In this document: positions 1 to 9,900 of the stretch, one piece after another
Position numbering within the stretch: position 1 is the stretch's first letter
Layout of the letters: each line of letters begins with the position of its first letter
Assembly: GCA_028245195.1 (NCBI GenBank)
Contig: JAOKCF010000003.1
Location: 1-64,000 of the forward strand
From: Vicingaceae bacterium
Lineage (GTDB): Bacteria > Bacteroidota > Bacteroidia > Flavobacteriales_E > Vicingaceae
DNA: 64,000 nt
Direction of reading: 5' to 3'
Translations under genes and position numbers: made by a program
Notes under the pieces: model-generated
What the model was told of the DNA's origin: nothing
Databases searched by the model: none
The model's input: only the letters and a program-made list of their open reading frames with translations

Positions 1-3000
1 ATTTGTAACACATTTGCAGTCTTAATAGGAGGGGCTCCAACTTCAAGCACCCCGAATGTAAGTTACAATTGGGATAATTCTGCTAGTTTAGATAACAATA
101 CAATTGCAAACCCAACGGCGAGCCCAACGGTCACGACAAGGTATAGTTTAACTGTTACAGAAAATACTAACAGTTGTTTTGATACATCTTCAATCCTAAT
201 TACTGTAAATCCAATTCCAGTGGTGAACTTTACGGTTGCCGATACTTGTGCTGGGAATACAACCTTATTTGCAGATATTTCTACCTTAGCTTCTGGTACA
301 ATTACCGGCTGGTCATGGGACTTTGGTGATGGAATTGGAACATCAACGCAACAGAACCCGAGTTATACGTATGCTCTAATAGGGACTTATAATGTTAAAC
401 TTGTCGTTGAGACGGGCGTAGGTTGTAAAGACTCACTTACCAAAGCAATAGCTGTAGTTCCATTGCCAAATATCGATGCAGGAGCAGATCAAGTAATCTG
501 CAATAGAGATACGATCACCCTTGGAGGTGCTCCAACATCACCAACTGCAGGGGTAACATATCTTTGGGATAATAGTGCAAGCTTATCGAATGCAACAGTT
601 TCAAACCCATTAGCATTCCCAAGTGTAACCACTCGTTATGGCTTGACGGTAACAGAAACTGCAACTGGTTGTAGCGATACGGCTTCAGTAGTTATTTTAG
701 TTAATCCTGTTCCTGTTGCTTCATTTACAACTTCGGATGTTTGTGAGAATTTGATTATACAATTTACCGATGGTAGCTCAATTCTATCTGGAGTGATTGT
801 TTCTTGGACATGGGATTTTGGGGATTTAAGTGGAACTTCCACTCAGCAAAATCCGGCATACCAATATGCAGGTCCAGGAACTTTTCAAGTAAAGCTTATA
901 GTTGAGAGTGCTTTGGGATGTAAAGATTCTACTATCAATTCAATTATTATTAGCCCAAAGCCAACACCAAATTTTACGTTTGCTAACTTATGTGAAAACG
1001 ATGTTACTCAGTTTACCGATGCTTCTTCAATTGCAACCGGAAGTATTTCTTCGTGGTCTTGGAATTTTGGAGATGGCGTAGGGACTTCAAATCTGCAAAA
1101 CCCTACTTACACTTTTACAACTCCGAATACATACAATGTGAAGTTGGTTATCATAAGTGATTTTGGGTGTACGGATTCAATTACCATTCCTGTTACTATT
1201 AATCCACTTCCTAATGCAGATGCAGGATCTAATCAGGTCATTTGCAATACCGGAACGGTTGTAATAGGAGGAAGTCCTAGTTCTAACACACCTAATGTGA
1301 GTTATCTTTGGGATAACAGTGCGTCGTTGAATGACAATACTCTTTCAAACCCAAATGCTTCACCATCCACAACCACGCGATACACACTTACCGTTACAGA
1401 AAATACAACAGGCTGTTTTGATACTTCTTCTGTTCTGGTTGCTGTGAATCCTATCCCGGTTGTTGACTTTACTGTAGCAGACACTTGTATAGGCAATACA
1501 ACCTTATTTACAGATGCCTCTAGTATTGTTGTCGGCGGCATTATAGGTTGGACTTGGGATTTCGGAGATGCAGTAGGCATATCAACTCAGAAGAACCCAA
1601 GTTATACTTATGGTTCGACCGGTACTTATAATGTAAAGTTAATTGCTTTGTCTACCGCTGGCTGTACTGATTCAATTACAAAAACGATAACTATTGTATC
1701 ACTTCCAGGTATTGATGCCGGAGCAGATCAAGCGATTTGCTTGAATGATTCAGTGACAATTGGAGGAACACCAACGTCACTAGGAACAAATGTTTCTTAT
1801 ACATGGGATAATTCAGGAACGCTAAATGATAATACAGTTTCAAACCCCATAGCAAAGCCACTCGTTGCAACACGATATAATTTAACAGTAACTGACTTGA
1901 ATACTGGTTGTTTTGATACAGCTTCAGTAGTTGTGTTAGTGAACCCGTTACCAAATGCTGATTTTAGTGCTTCCAAAGTTTGTAGTGGAAACATTACTCA
2001 GTTTACTGATTTGTCAAACATTACTTCACCTGCTTTAATTCAAAATTGGACGTGGGACTTTGGGAATAATATAGGTACTTCAATTCTCCAAAATCCAACA
2101 TACGAATATCAGTCTCCGGGAACTTATGCTGTAAAATTACTTGTTACTACGAATTCTGGATGCTTGGATTCTATTGTTAGAAATGTGATAGTGGACACCT
2201 TGCCATTGGCAGATGCAGGGGCTGACCGCACAATATGTGAATTGGATACAACAGTTCTAGGAAAGTCTGCCGTAACAGGAGAAACTTATTTGTGGAATAA
2301 TTCATCCACATTAACCGATGCCACAGCAGCGCAGCCAGGAGCTTTTCCACTTGTCGATACTAGGTATATCGTAACAGTAACCAACTTAAATGGGTGTATT
2401 AGTATTGATAGTGTTGATGTAACAGTTATTCTTGCTCCAAATGTTGATGCAGGAATTGATTTAACAATTTGTAATCGGGATACAATTACTATTGGCGGTG
2501 CTCCAACATCAACAGACCCTCTTGCTACTTATTTATGGAATAATGCCGCAAGTTTAGATGATCCAACACTAGCAAACCCAAGAGCGTTTCCTAATGATAC
2601 AACTTCTTTTATAGTAACCGTCACTGATACTTTAGGTTGTAGTTCAATGGATACAATGATTGTTAATGTTAACCCTTTGGCAAATGTTGATTTTAGGGTA
2701 GATGCTGATTGTGAAGGTGATTTTGCAGCTTTTACAGACATTAGTACCGTTTCTGCAGGAAGTATTGTTTCATGGTCTTGGAACTTTGGTGATGGTATTG
2801 GAACGTCAATTATACAAAACCCGGGATATCAATATGCATCGCCCGGAACATACTCAGTGCTGTTAGAAGTTCAAACAGCGTCAGGTTGTATCGATTCCGT
2901 TAGAAAGGATGTTATTATTTTTCCATTACCTGTTGCAGACGCAGGTAGTGATTTATCGATTTGCTTTGGAGATACAATTCGTCTAGGAGGGAGCCCAACA

Positions 3001-4155
3001 GGTCCTGTAGGGTCAGGTTATTCTTGGTCGCCTGGATTTGATTTATCTTCAGTGACAGATTCAAATCCAAGAGCATACCCTACAAGTTCTGTAATTTATT
3101 ATTTGACAGTAACTGGAGCAAGTGGTTGTTTTAATTATGACACAGTAAATATTGAAGTAAAAGCACTGCCAATCGTTACAGCACAAAAAGATTCATCTTT
3201 GTGCGTAAATCAGCCAGTTCAACTTTCGGCTGTAGGCGCCGCAACGTATATCTGGTCTCCTGCAAACTACCTAGATGATGCAACAATTGCAAATCCAATA
3301 GCTAGGGCACTGAAGAGTACTAATATTATTGTGGTAGGAACTGGAGCCAGTGGTTGTATTGCAGCAGATACCGTTTTTATTGATGTTTTCAATTTGGACT
3401 TTTCTCCAATTGATACAGCTATTTGTTCTGGTGATAGTATTGTTTTAACTCCAGTCTTACAGGGAGATACTAATGGTATAAGCTATTTGTGGTCATCTTC
3501 AAACCCCAATAATGTATTGAGCAGTATAACCGACAGTGCAATTAAGGTAACTGCAGCTGCACGTCAATATTTTACTTTGCAAATTCAAAATAACCTAGGT
3601 TGTGTTGATACTGACAGTATTTATGTTAATATGAAACAGGCGGCTGAAGTAGACTTTGATTATTTAAATTCTCCTAGATGCCAAAATTCTATCATCGAAA
3701 TACAAAATATTTCGACATTTACAGACGATTACATTTGGAAGTTAAATGGACAAAAAGTTAGTAGAGATAGGAATCCAAATTTTGAAATCAATAACTTGGT
3801 TGAAAATACGGTTACGTTAATTGGGAGTAATTTAACTTGTACAGACTCTACAACTGAAGTGATTAATGCAACTGGTTTGAGAGAGTTACTTCAATTAAAA
3901 GATGCCAACGTATTTACTCCAAACGGAGATGGGCTGAATGATATATTTGATCCTGGCTTTGAGGGAGAATTTATTGGTTGTGTAGATTTTCAAATTTTTG
4001 ATCGTTGGGGAGATAAAGTGTTTGACTCTAATATTGGCCAATATGGTTGGGATGGTGTAACTTTAAGAGGCAGACCTGCTAAGATTGGAATCTATTTTTA
4101 CATTATTAGAATAGGAACCGAAGAAATTAGAGGTTCGGTCTTCTTAAATAGATAG
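1..4155 (+). CDS. Giant PKD-repeat surface protein with T9SS type B C-terminal domain (5' partial)
   Basis: The reading frame is already open at base 1, so the gene starts outside the window; the GTG at 220 is internal. Two module types alternate. PKD-like domains carry a WxW(D/N)FG core (six visible), and Ig-like modules start with DAG-D--IC followed by GGxPTS and a WDNSASL-type strand. The last 80 or so residues hold NVFTPNGDGLND, a FDRWG strand and a final IYFYIIRIG strand, which is the gliding-motility-associated C-terminal domain (CHU_C, T9SS type B sorting). The product is therefore expected to be exported through the type IX system and displayed on or shed from the cell surface as an adhesin-like filament. 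Cys residues at fixed places in the modules suggest internal disulfides. A strong bidirectional terminator follows. The ligand is unknown. Confidence 0.9.
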   Translation: MCNTFAVLIGGAPTSSTPNVSYNWDNSASLDNNTIANPTASPTVTTRYSLTVTENTNSCFDTSSILITVNPIPVVNFTVADTCAGNTTLFADISTLASGTITGWSWDFGDGIGTSTQQNPSYTYALIGTYNVKLVVETGVGCKDSLTKAIAVVPLPNIDAGADQVICNRDTITLGGAPTSPTAGVTYLWDNSASLSNATVSNPLAFPSVTTRYGLTVTETATGCSDTASVVILVNPVPVASFTTSDVCENLIIQFTDGSSILSGVIVSWTWDFGDLSGTSTQQNPAYQYAGPGTFQVKLIVESALGCKDSTINSIIISPKPTPNFTFANLCENDVTQFTDASSIATGSISSWSWNFGDGVGTSNLQNPTYTFTTPNTYNVKLVIISDFGCTDSITIPVTINPLPNADAGSNQVICNTGTVVIGGSPSSNTPNVSYLWDNSASLNDNTLSNPNASPSTTTRYTLTVTENTTGCFDTSSVLVAVNPIPVVDFTVADTCIGNTTLFTDASSIVVGGIIGWTWDFGDAVGISTQKNPSYTYGSTGTYNVKLIALSTAGCTDSITKTITIVSLPGIDAGADQAICLNDSVTIGGTPTSLGTNVSYTWDNSGTLNDNTVSNPIAKPLVATRYNLTVTDLNTGCFDTASVVVLVNPLPNADFSASKVCSGNITQFTDLSNITSPALIQNWTWDFGNNIGTSILQNPTYEYQSPGTYAVKLLVTTNSGCLDSIVRNVIVDTLPLADAGADRTICELDTTVLGKSAVTGETYLWNNSSTLTDATAAQPGAFPLVDTRYIVTVTNLNGCISIDSVDVTVILAPNVDAGIDLTICNRDTITIGGAPTSTDPLATYLWNNAASLDDPTLANPRAFPNDTTSFIVTVTDTLGCSSMDTMIVNVNPLANVDFRVDADCEGDFAAFTDISTVSAGSIVSWSWNFGDGIGTSIIQNPGYQYASPGTYSVLLEVQTASGCIDSVRKDVIIFPLPVADAGSDLSICFGDTIRLGGSPTGPVGSGYSWSPGFDLSSVTDSNPRAYPTSSVIYYLTVTGASGCFNYDTVNIEVKALPIVTAQKDSSLCVNQPVQLSAVGAATYIWSPANYLDDATIANPIARALKSTNIIVVGTGASGCIAADTVFIDVFNLDFSPIDTAICSGDSIVLTPVLQGDTNGISYLWSSSNPNNVLSSITDSAIKVTAAARQYFTLQIQNNLGCVDTDSIYVNMKQAAEVDFDYLNSPRCQNSIIEIQNISTFTDDYIWKLNGQKVSRDRNPNFEINNLVENTVTLIGSNLTCTDSTTEVINATGLRELLQLKDANVFTPNGDGLNDIFDPGFEGEFIGCVDFQIFDRWGDKVFDSNIGQYGWDGVTLRGRPAKIGIYFYIIRIGTEEIRGSVFLNR

Positions 4156-4176
4156 GGTCAAAATAAATTCATGCAC

Positions 4177-4213
4177 AAAAAAGTCGCTTCAATTTAAATG
4201 GAGCGACTTTTTT
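4177..4213. terminator. Bidirectional intrinsic terminator
   Basis: A 12-bp perfect stem (AAAAAAGTCGCT paired with AGCGACTTTTTT) around a 13-nt loop lies 22 bases after the adhesin stop. The A and T runs on each side let it work for the + strand adhesin gene and for the convergent PorE-like gene on the - strand. Confidence 0.85.
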
Positions 4214-4313
4214 GTTTGTATCATCGATGCAAGTGCGAATGATTAATACATCCTTTACATTCGACTTAAATCGAGTAATATGATTCGAAGTGTTTTTTTA
4301 AATGAACTTTGAA

Positions 4314-6308
4314 TTAGATCTTCACAATTTTAAATTCGGTTCTTCTGTTCTTTGCCTTTCCTTCAGCCGTGGAGTTATCCGCAATAGGTTCATTTGCTCC
4401 GTAACCTTTTGTTTCTAATCTGCCTGTATCAATTCCGTTTTTTGTTAAGTATTCTCTCACTGAGTTGGCTCTATTTGTAGAAAGGGTAAGATTAAGTTGA
4501 GCATTTCCAACATTATCTGTGTGCCCTCCAATCTCAATAATTAAGTTTTCATTTTTAGTTAAGAAGGCTACTAATTTATCCAGCTCTACTTTTGACTCCT
4601 TTTTTAAATTATACTTCGAAGTTTCAAAAAAGATATTTTTTAAAATAATTTTCTCTCCGGCTAAAATCGGATTAAGGGGTACATTTTGAATAAAAGGTTC
4701 GTCTGACTCATAGTTCATTAGCGAGAAGTTTTCAGAAAAGAACATATAGCCATTTTTAGAGGAGTTTAATGCATAGTTCTTTCCCGTTGGTAAAGTCACT
4801 AAGAATTCTCCCGTACTTTTGTCTGAGTAGGCTTCAATGATCGCTTCACCAGTTTCTAGATCCAACAACTCGAACCTAGCTCCAAGTGGTTTTTTTGTGT
4901 TGCTATTGTAGATCTTTCCAGCAAAGTAGGTTACTTTATTTGGCGCAAAGTCTTGTGGAAGTTCGAATTGGTATAAATCTAAGCCTCCATATCCCCCTTC
5001 TCGATCAGAAGCGAAGATGGCAATTTTGCCGTTCGGTGATACCAACAAACTATTTTCATTTTTATGAGTGTTTATAGGGTATCCAAGATTAACTGCTGGA
5101 CCCCATTCTCCATTCTCATCTAATTGACTCATAAAAATGTCTAATCCCCCCATTCCAACATGACCATCTGAAGAGAAGTAAAGTGTTTTACCGTCAGGAT
5201 GAATCAATACAGATTCTTCATTCCCAGTTGTATTTACATTGGCGTTTAACGGAGTAGGTTTTGACCAATTTCCTTCAGGTTGAAGTTTTGTGACGTAGAT
5301 ATTACCATCGCTCATGCTCTGCATGCCTGTTTTCCCTTTTACAAAGTACAAAGATTTTCCATCGGCCGAGAAGGAAGGTTGCGTTTCCCAATTATTGGTG
5401 TTTATCAACCCTCCTAGGTTAATTGGCTTGGTCCAAACTTGATCATTTTTTACACTGTAAAATAAGTCACAACTTCCTTTTCCTAATTTACCTGCTCCAT
5501 AGTTTCCAAAAATCTCACATGCTGCATAAATCATTAGTTGACCATTTGCCGCTAAGGATGGTGCGCCTTCGTTTATTTCTGTATTAATTGGCGGACCCAT
5601 GTTTTGAGCCTTTTGCCATTCTCTATTTACTTTAGTCGCAATGTAGAAATCTTCATTGTATTTCGTTGGAGATTTAGTGTCAGGAAGTCTTCTTGTAAAA
5701 AGAATGGTTTTTTCATCCACCGTCATCGAAGGAAAGTATTCTAAAAATTCACTATTTATATTGGCTCCCAAATTAATTGGCTTAAAGGGGTAGGGTTTCT
5801 TTTTGGCTTCAATTGCGAAGTCAATGTTACTTAACTGTTGATTTGCTCCGTCTAGTAATTTTGGATTAACCTCTTCAATCGAAATAAATTGGGAAAGATG
5901 TTGCTTTGCCTTTTCGTAGTTACCTTCGTTAAGCTCTAATTCACCTAAGAAAAAAAAGTTATTGGGAATTGCTCGTGGGTTAATTGCAATTGCTTTTTCA
6001 AAACTGGCTTTTGCCTTTTCTTTTTGATTGCTGTCAATATAAATATAGGCTAACAAAGTTTGTGCTTCGACAAATTTTGGGTCTTGCTCCAACGCTTTAT
6101 GAAGTGTAAGTTCAGCTTCATTTAGTTTATAAGCTTGGTAAAGAGCTTGAGCTTCGGTGTATAGTTTTTGGGCTTTTTTGTCGCTGGAAGTCGATTGTGC
6201 TAACGATATAGAAGAGTTGCACGAAAATAATATCAGTAGTAATAAAGATGTACTGAATTTTATTAAGGAATGTTTAAATATTTGTGTGTTTGAACGCTGA
6301 TTCGCCAT
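4314..6308 (-). CDS. porE: PorE-like lipoprotein: TPR, WD40-like propeller, CRD-like and OmpA domains
   Basis: The domain order matches PorE of the type IX secretion system. There is a signal peptide with a lipobox ending at Cys30 (LFSC), TPR repeats at about residues 40-155, WD40-like PD40 propeller repeats at about 175-455 (repeated FPSMTVDEKTILF-type strands), a carboxypeptidase-regulatory-like fold at about 460-535, and an OmpA/MotB peptidoglycan-binding domain at about 550-664 (GGHTDNVG, followed by NRRTEFKI). In characterised members PorE is a periplasmic outer-membrane lipoprotein that ties the PorKLMN machinery to peptidoglycan. Paralogues with the same architecture exist in many Bacteroidota, so assignment to the secretion machine itself is an inference. 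The ATG lies inside the 3' end of queE (46-bp overlap), and no other start precedes the signal peptide. Confidence 0.75.
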   Translation of the reverse strand: MANQRSNTQIFKHSLIKFSTSLLLLILFSCNSSISLAQSTSSDKKAQKLYTEAQALYQAYKLNEAELTLHKALEQDPKFVEAQTLLAYIYIDSNQKEKAKASFEKAIAINPRAIPNNFFFLGELELNEGNYEKAKQHLSQFISIEEVNPKLLDGANQQLSNIDFAIEAKKKPYPFKPINLGANINSEFLEYFPSMTVDEKTILFTRRLPDTKSPTKYNEDFYIATKVNREWQKAQNMGPPINTEINEGAPSLAANGQLMIYAACEIFGNYGAGKLGKGSCDLFYSVKNDQVWTKPINLGGLINTNNWETQPSFSADGKSLYFVKGKTGMQSMSDGNIYVTKLQPEGNWSKPTPLNANVNTTGNEESVLIHPDGKTLYFSSDGHVGMGGLDIFMSQLDENGEWGPAVNLGYPINTHKNENSLLVSPNGKIAIFASDREGGYGGLDLYQFELPQDFAPNKVTYFAGKIYNSNTKKPLGARFELLDLETGEAIIEAYSDKSTGEFLVTLPTGKNYALNSSKNGYMFFSENFSLMNYESDEPFIQNVPLNPILAGEKIILKNIFFETSKYNLKKESKVELDKLVAFLTKNENLIIEIGGHTDNVGNAQLNLTLSTNRANSVREYLTKNGIDTGRLETKGYGANEPIADNSTAEGKAKNRRTEFKIVKI

Positions 6309-6877
6309 TGTGGATTTTGTTTTACGTATTCAATCAAGCTTGAAGTTAACTTTTCTCTTATACTCCATTCTACTTGCAAGTAAAGTTTACAATTTTTATT
6401 CACTTTGGCGGCATGCTCTTCAGCCCATTTAAAATCAGATTGATTAAAAATAATAACCTTTAGTTCATTGGCAACCTCGTAAAACTCCTCTTTTGGAGCT
6501 TTAAATTTTTTTGGAGATAAACAAATCCAATTCCAACTTCCACTTAAGGAGTAAGCTCCGGAAGTTTCAACGGCTAATTCAAACCCTTTGTGAATTAATT
6601 GATCTGTCAAAGTAGCAAGATCATACATCATCGGTTCTCCACCTGTAACAACACAAAATCGTGATGGGTTTTCAGTTGCCAAATGAACAATATTATCGGT
6701 TGTTTCGAGTTTATGTAATCCGGCATCCCAACTTTCTTTTACGTCGCACCAATGACAACCCACATCGCAACCAGCTAAACGAATAAAATAAGCAGCCTTA
6801 CCGCTGTAATAACCTTCTCCCTGCAACGTGTAGAAGGCTTCCATTAATGGGTATTCAATCGTCTGTAGCTCTGTCAT
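6263..6877 (-). CDS. queE: 7-carboxy-7-deazaguanine synthase QueE
   Basis: QueE is the radical-SAM enzyme that contracts the ring of 6-carboxytetrahydropterin to 7-carboxy-7-deazaguanine in queuosine biosynthesis. The product has the family N-terminus (EAFYTLQGEG) and the cluster-binding CxxxCxxC as CDVGCHWC near residues 32-39, followed by a TGGEP glycine-rich motif. Its 204 residues are normal for the family. No other queuosine genes (queC, queD, queF) lie in the window. The 3' end overlaps the start of the PorE-like gene by 46 bp, so the two are probably cotranscribed, with queE first. Confidence 0.93.
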   Translation of the reverse strand: MTELQTIEYPLMEAFYTLQGEGYYSGKAAYFIRLAGCDVGCHWCDVKESWDAGLHKLETTDNIVHLATENPSRFCVVTGGEPMMYDLATLTDQLIHKGFELAVETSGAYSLSGSWNWICLSPKKFKAPKEEFYEVANELKVIIFNQSDFKWAEEHAAKVNKNCKLYLQVEWSIREKLTSSLIEYVKQNPQWRISVQTHKYLNIP

Positions 6878-6920
6878 GCGTAAAATTGGACAGCTAAATT
6901 AAGCTTTTCTTTAAGGGCAA

Positions 6921-6957
6921 AAAAAATCCCATTCTGTTTTTCAGAATGGGATTTTTT
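6921..6957 (-). terminator. Intrinsic terminator after the subtilase gene
   Basis: A 16-bp perfect inverted repeat (AAAAAATCCCATTCTG and its complement) with a 5-nt loop lies 15 bases past the subtilase stop. Read on the - strand it ends in a T run. It separates the subtilase from queE, so queE needs its own promoter in the 43 bases that remain. Confidence 0.88.
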
Positions 6958-6971
6958 CGTTTTATCAATTC

Positions 6972-9900
6972 TTAATAAACAATTAGTTTTTCCACTACAC
7001 CAGAATTTCTTTCAGTTAAGAAATAGATTCCTTTAGAATAGTTAGATAAGTCAATGGTGCTTAATTCAGATTTAATATTTAATTCTTCAATAATTCTTCC
7101 ACTCATATCCGTGATTTGAATATTATTGGTTGGAAGTTCTTTGAACTTTAAAGTGAACATTCCATCAGAAGGATTCGGATAAACAGAGAAGGAATTATTT
7201 AAGCTTCCTTCATTTAATCCTAATGAAAGATCAACAAAGTTGATGTCATCAATAGCTATATCACTAGACCAATTATTCCCTGTTGTTACCGTAATTCTGA
7301 AGTTTACAGCTTGACCAGCATATGCTCTCATATCAATTGTTGCTTGTTGCCAAGCATTTCCTTGAGAACCATTAATTGGGGTGATTATGTTGTTAGTCCA
7401 AGAACCATTTGTAAACATGTCCACATTAATCCTTCCTACTGAAGTGCCATTCATGTGATACCAAAAACTAAATTCTGGAGCAATGGTATTACTCAAATCG
7501 AAACATGGTGATATAGTTACTGCATCTGAAAAAGTACATCCATTGGAAGCTTCAGAGTATAAATACCTTCCTGTTCCTGTTCCAGGATTGTGATCAATAC
7601 TTGGACCTGTATTGTTAGAAGGTGTTCCTCCGAAATCAACTCTTAAATCAAAATCATCATCAACTCCGTTTAAGCCATTAAACCAACCTCCATTTAAGTT
7701 ACAAATTGTAGTTCCGCAGTTAGATGCAGTAGCGCAATTAAGATTGCTCTCAAAATCTTCTGTATATGGCAACGTAAAGGTTGTACCTAAAACTGTTAAG
7801 TCAAGACCTAATGAGTCATTGTCAGGGTTTTGGTCTCCAATTAAGTCCGTAATAACACTAAATGAGCTTGCTCCTGAAGCTGTAAATACAAGTGAATCAC
7901 TGAATGTGAAATTACGAGGTAGATACTTCGCAATAAATGTTGCTAAAGTATCAAAATAGGTTGTTCCATTGTATACTAACCTTAAAGGAACGTTAGTTGC
8001 AACACTATCGCCATTATTCCTCAAAGTAACAGTTACTCCTGTCTTTCCTGAGCCGCAATTGATTAAGAAAGCACTGTTTGGAGAGACTATCTGAAGAACT
8101 TCCATATCGTAATCGTAAGGGCAATTTGTAACCGTTTTACCAATAACACTGGCAATAGACCTTTTACCCTCATATCCACTTCCTAATGAAGAAACAGCGA
8201 ACCAATTATCATCCGACAGGTTTAAATTGTAAATTTTAAAGGTGGTAGAGGTTGTTACTCCAATTGAATCCATGTGCGTTGCGCCTAACTGGTAAATTTT
8301 GTAACCAGTTGCTCCCGCAGCTAGATTCCAAGTTAATTCTAAAGAGTCTGTACAAATGTAATTAGTTCTAACGTTAGTTGGTCTTCGAATAATGGAAAAG
8401 GTATTTGCTGAGACTCCTGTTCTGCTTCCTTTTCTAACTCGCACAAGTGCATCACCTGTAGCAGCACCTGGGACATTCCAATCAAAAGACCTTGCTGCAC
8501 CATTGGTGGTTGTAATACCTATCCATGTTGCTCCATTATTTAAACTATATTCTACAGTGGTAGTTCCGGTGTTTCCAAAAGCATCCCATCGGATGGTTTC
8601 GCTAGTTCCTGGAACGAAACCTTCTCCTCCGCTAGGGAAGGTTACTTCAATTGCATCATCTTTGGTTTCCCAAACAATAAAATACTTTTGAGGTCCTTGA
8701 GGAATTGTTTTTCCGTTCACCAGCAATGTATAAACTCCTGCATTGACAGTGTCAATTTGAACTTGCTCCATGTTGTTTAAATTGTCAATCCCTTTTGTTG
8801 CGGGGCTAGTTATAGCAGCTGCATTTGGCGCTGGGTTCAACACCCAAGGTAGTAAGGTGTCGCCCGTTGGGGATACCACTTTTAAATCCATATTGTTGAC
8901 TAAGGCTTGCGCAGCAGTAGTTAATGCTTCATAGTCCGTCCAATAAATCATGAATTTTAGGTTTTCTATATTAGCGCCAACCGTAATAGAGTGAGAATTG
9001 TTGCCATTTTGAGAAATGGTTGAACTCAAATATCGATTTTGTTCAATTAGAGACATTGCTCTGTGTGCATCTACTCTTCCCCAACCGTAAGTAAAATCAG
9101 GACCAACATTTCCTAAATCTCTAGCAGTATTTAACATAGCTGCTTTAATTAAACCGGATTCAGGATTAGTACCATTGTTTAATGCTTTAAAGCCTTGATA
9201 CATTTGAGCAGCTAAACCTGCAATTCCTGGTGAAGCTGCAGAAGTTCCACCGCCTACTTGGTAAGTATTATTAGCGTTAATTGACATTTGATTGGTTCCG
9301 TTTGCACTAATATCTGGTTTAATTCTTCCGTCAGTTGCGGGCCCTCTTGAGCTGCTAGTGGTAATTGCGGAATTGTAAAATAAATTTGCAGTTGCTATTA
9401 CTGCTTTCCCTTGCTTTCTACCACCTGTAATGGTTCCCCAATTAACATTACCTGTCGATGCGCCATATCCACAATTACTTCCGGAACTGTTTCCTGCAGA
9501 AAAAACGTGCAACAATTCTGGGTTTTGTCTAGTTTGTTGGTCAACAAACCTTGTAGTTGAAGTATAACCGCCATTACATCCTTCACTATATGAAGTTGAG
9601 GTAATAACTACACCTCTAGTATTGAAATTACTTACTGCATTAGATATGTGCGGGTATCCGTTAATACCGTAAAAATACAAGTAAGCTCCAGTGGCCATTC
9701 CTCGGTAATCAGGATTTAAGTTTCCCGCACCCATTGCAATTCCACTAACCATATCGCCATGAGAACCATTTTGGTTTGTCGCAAAAGAAGTAACCCTCCC
9801 TTTAATGTCGATGTGTGGTCCGATAACTGCATCATCTGCAATAGCTATACTAACACCGGTTCCATCGTATTTTCTTCCTAATGGATGGTCAGAGTCGAGC

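Noticed and set aside
1302-2741. Minus-strand open frames inside the adhesin gene
   Set aside because: They are compositional shadows created by the repeat coding sequence and have no start context or homology.
1-4155. The direct repeats as a CRISPR or tandem-repeat array
   Set aside because: They are coding PKD/Ig modules of about 240 bases with synonymous divergence. No short regular repeats with spacers occur anywhere in the window.
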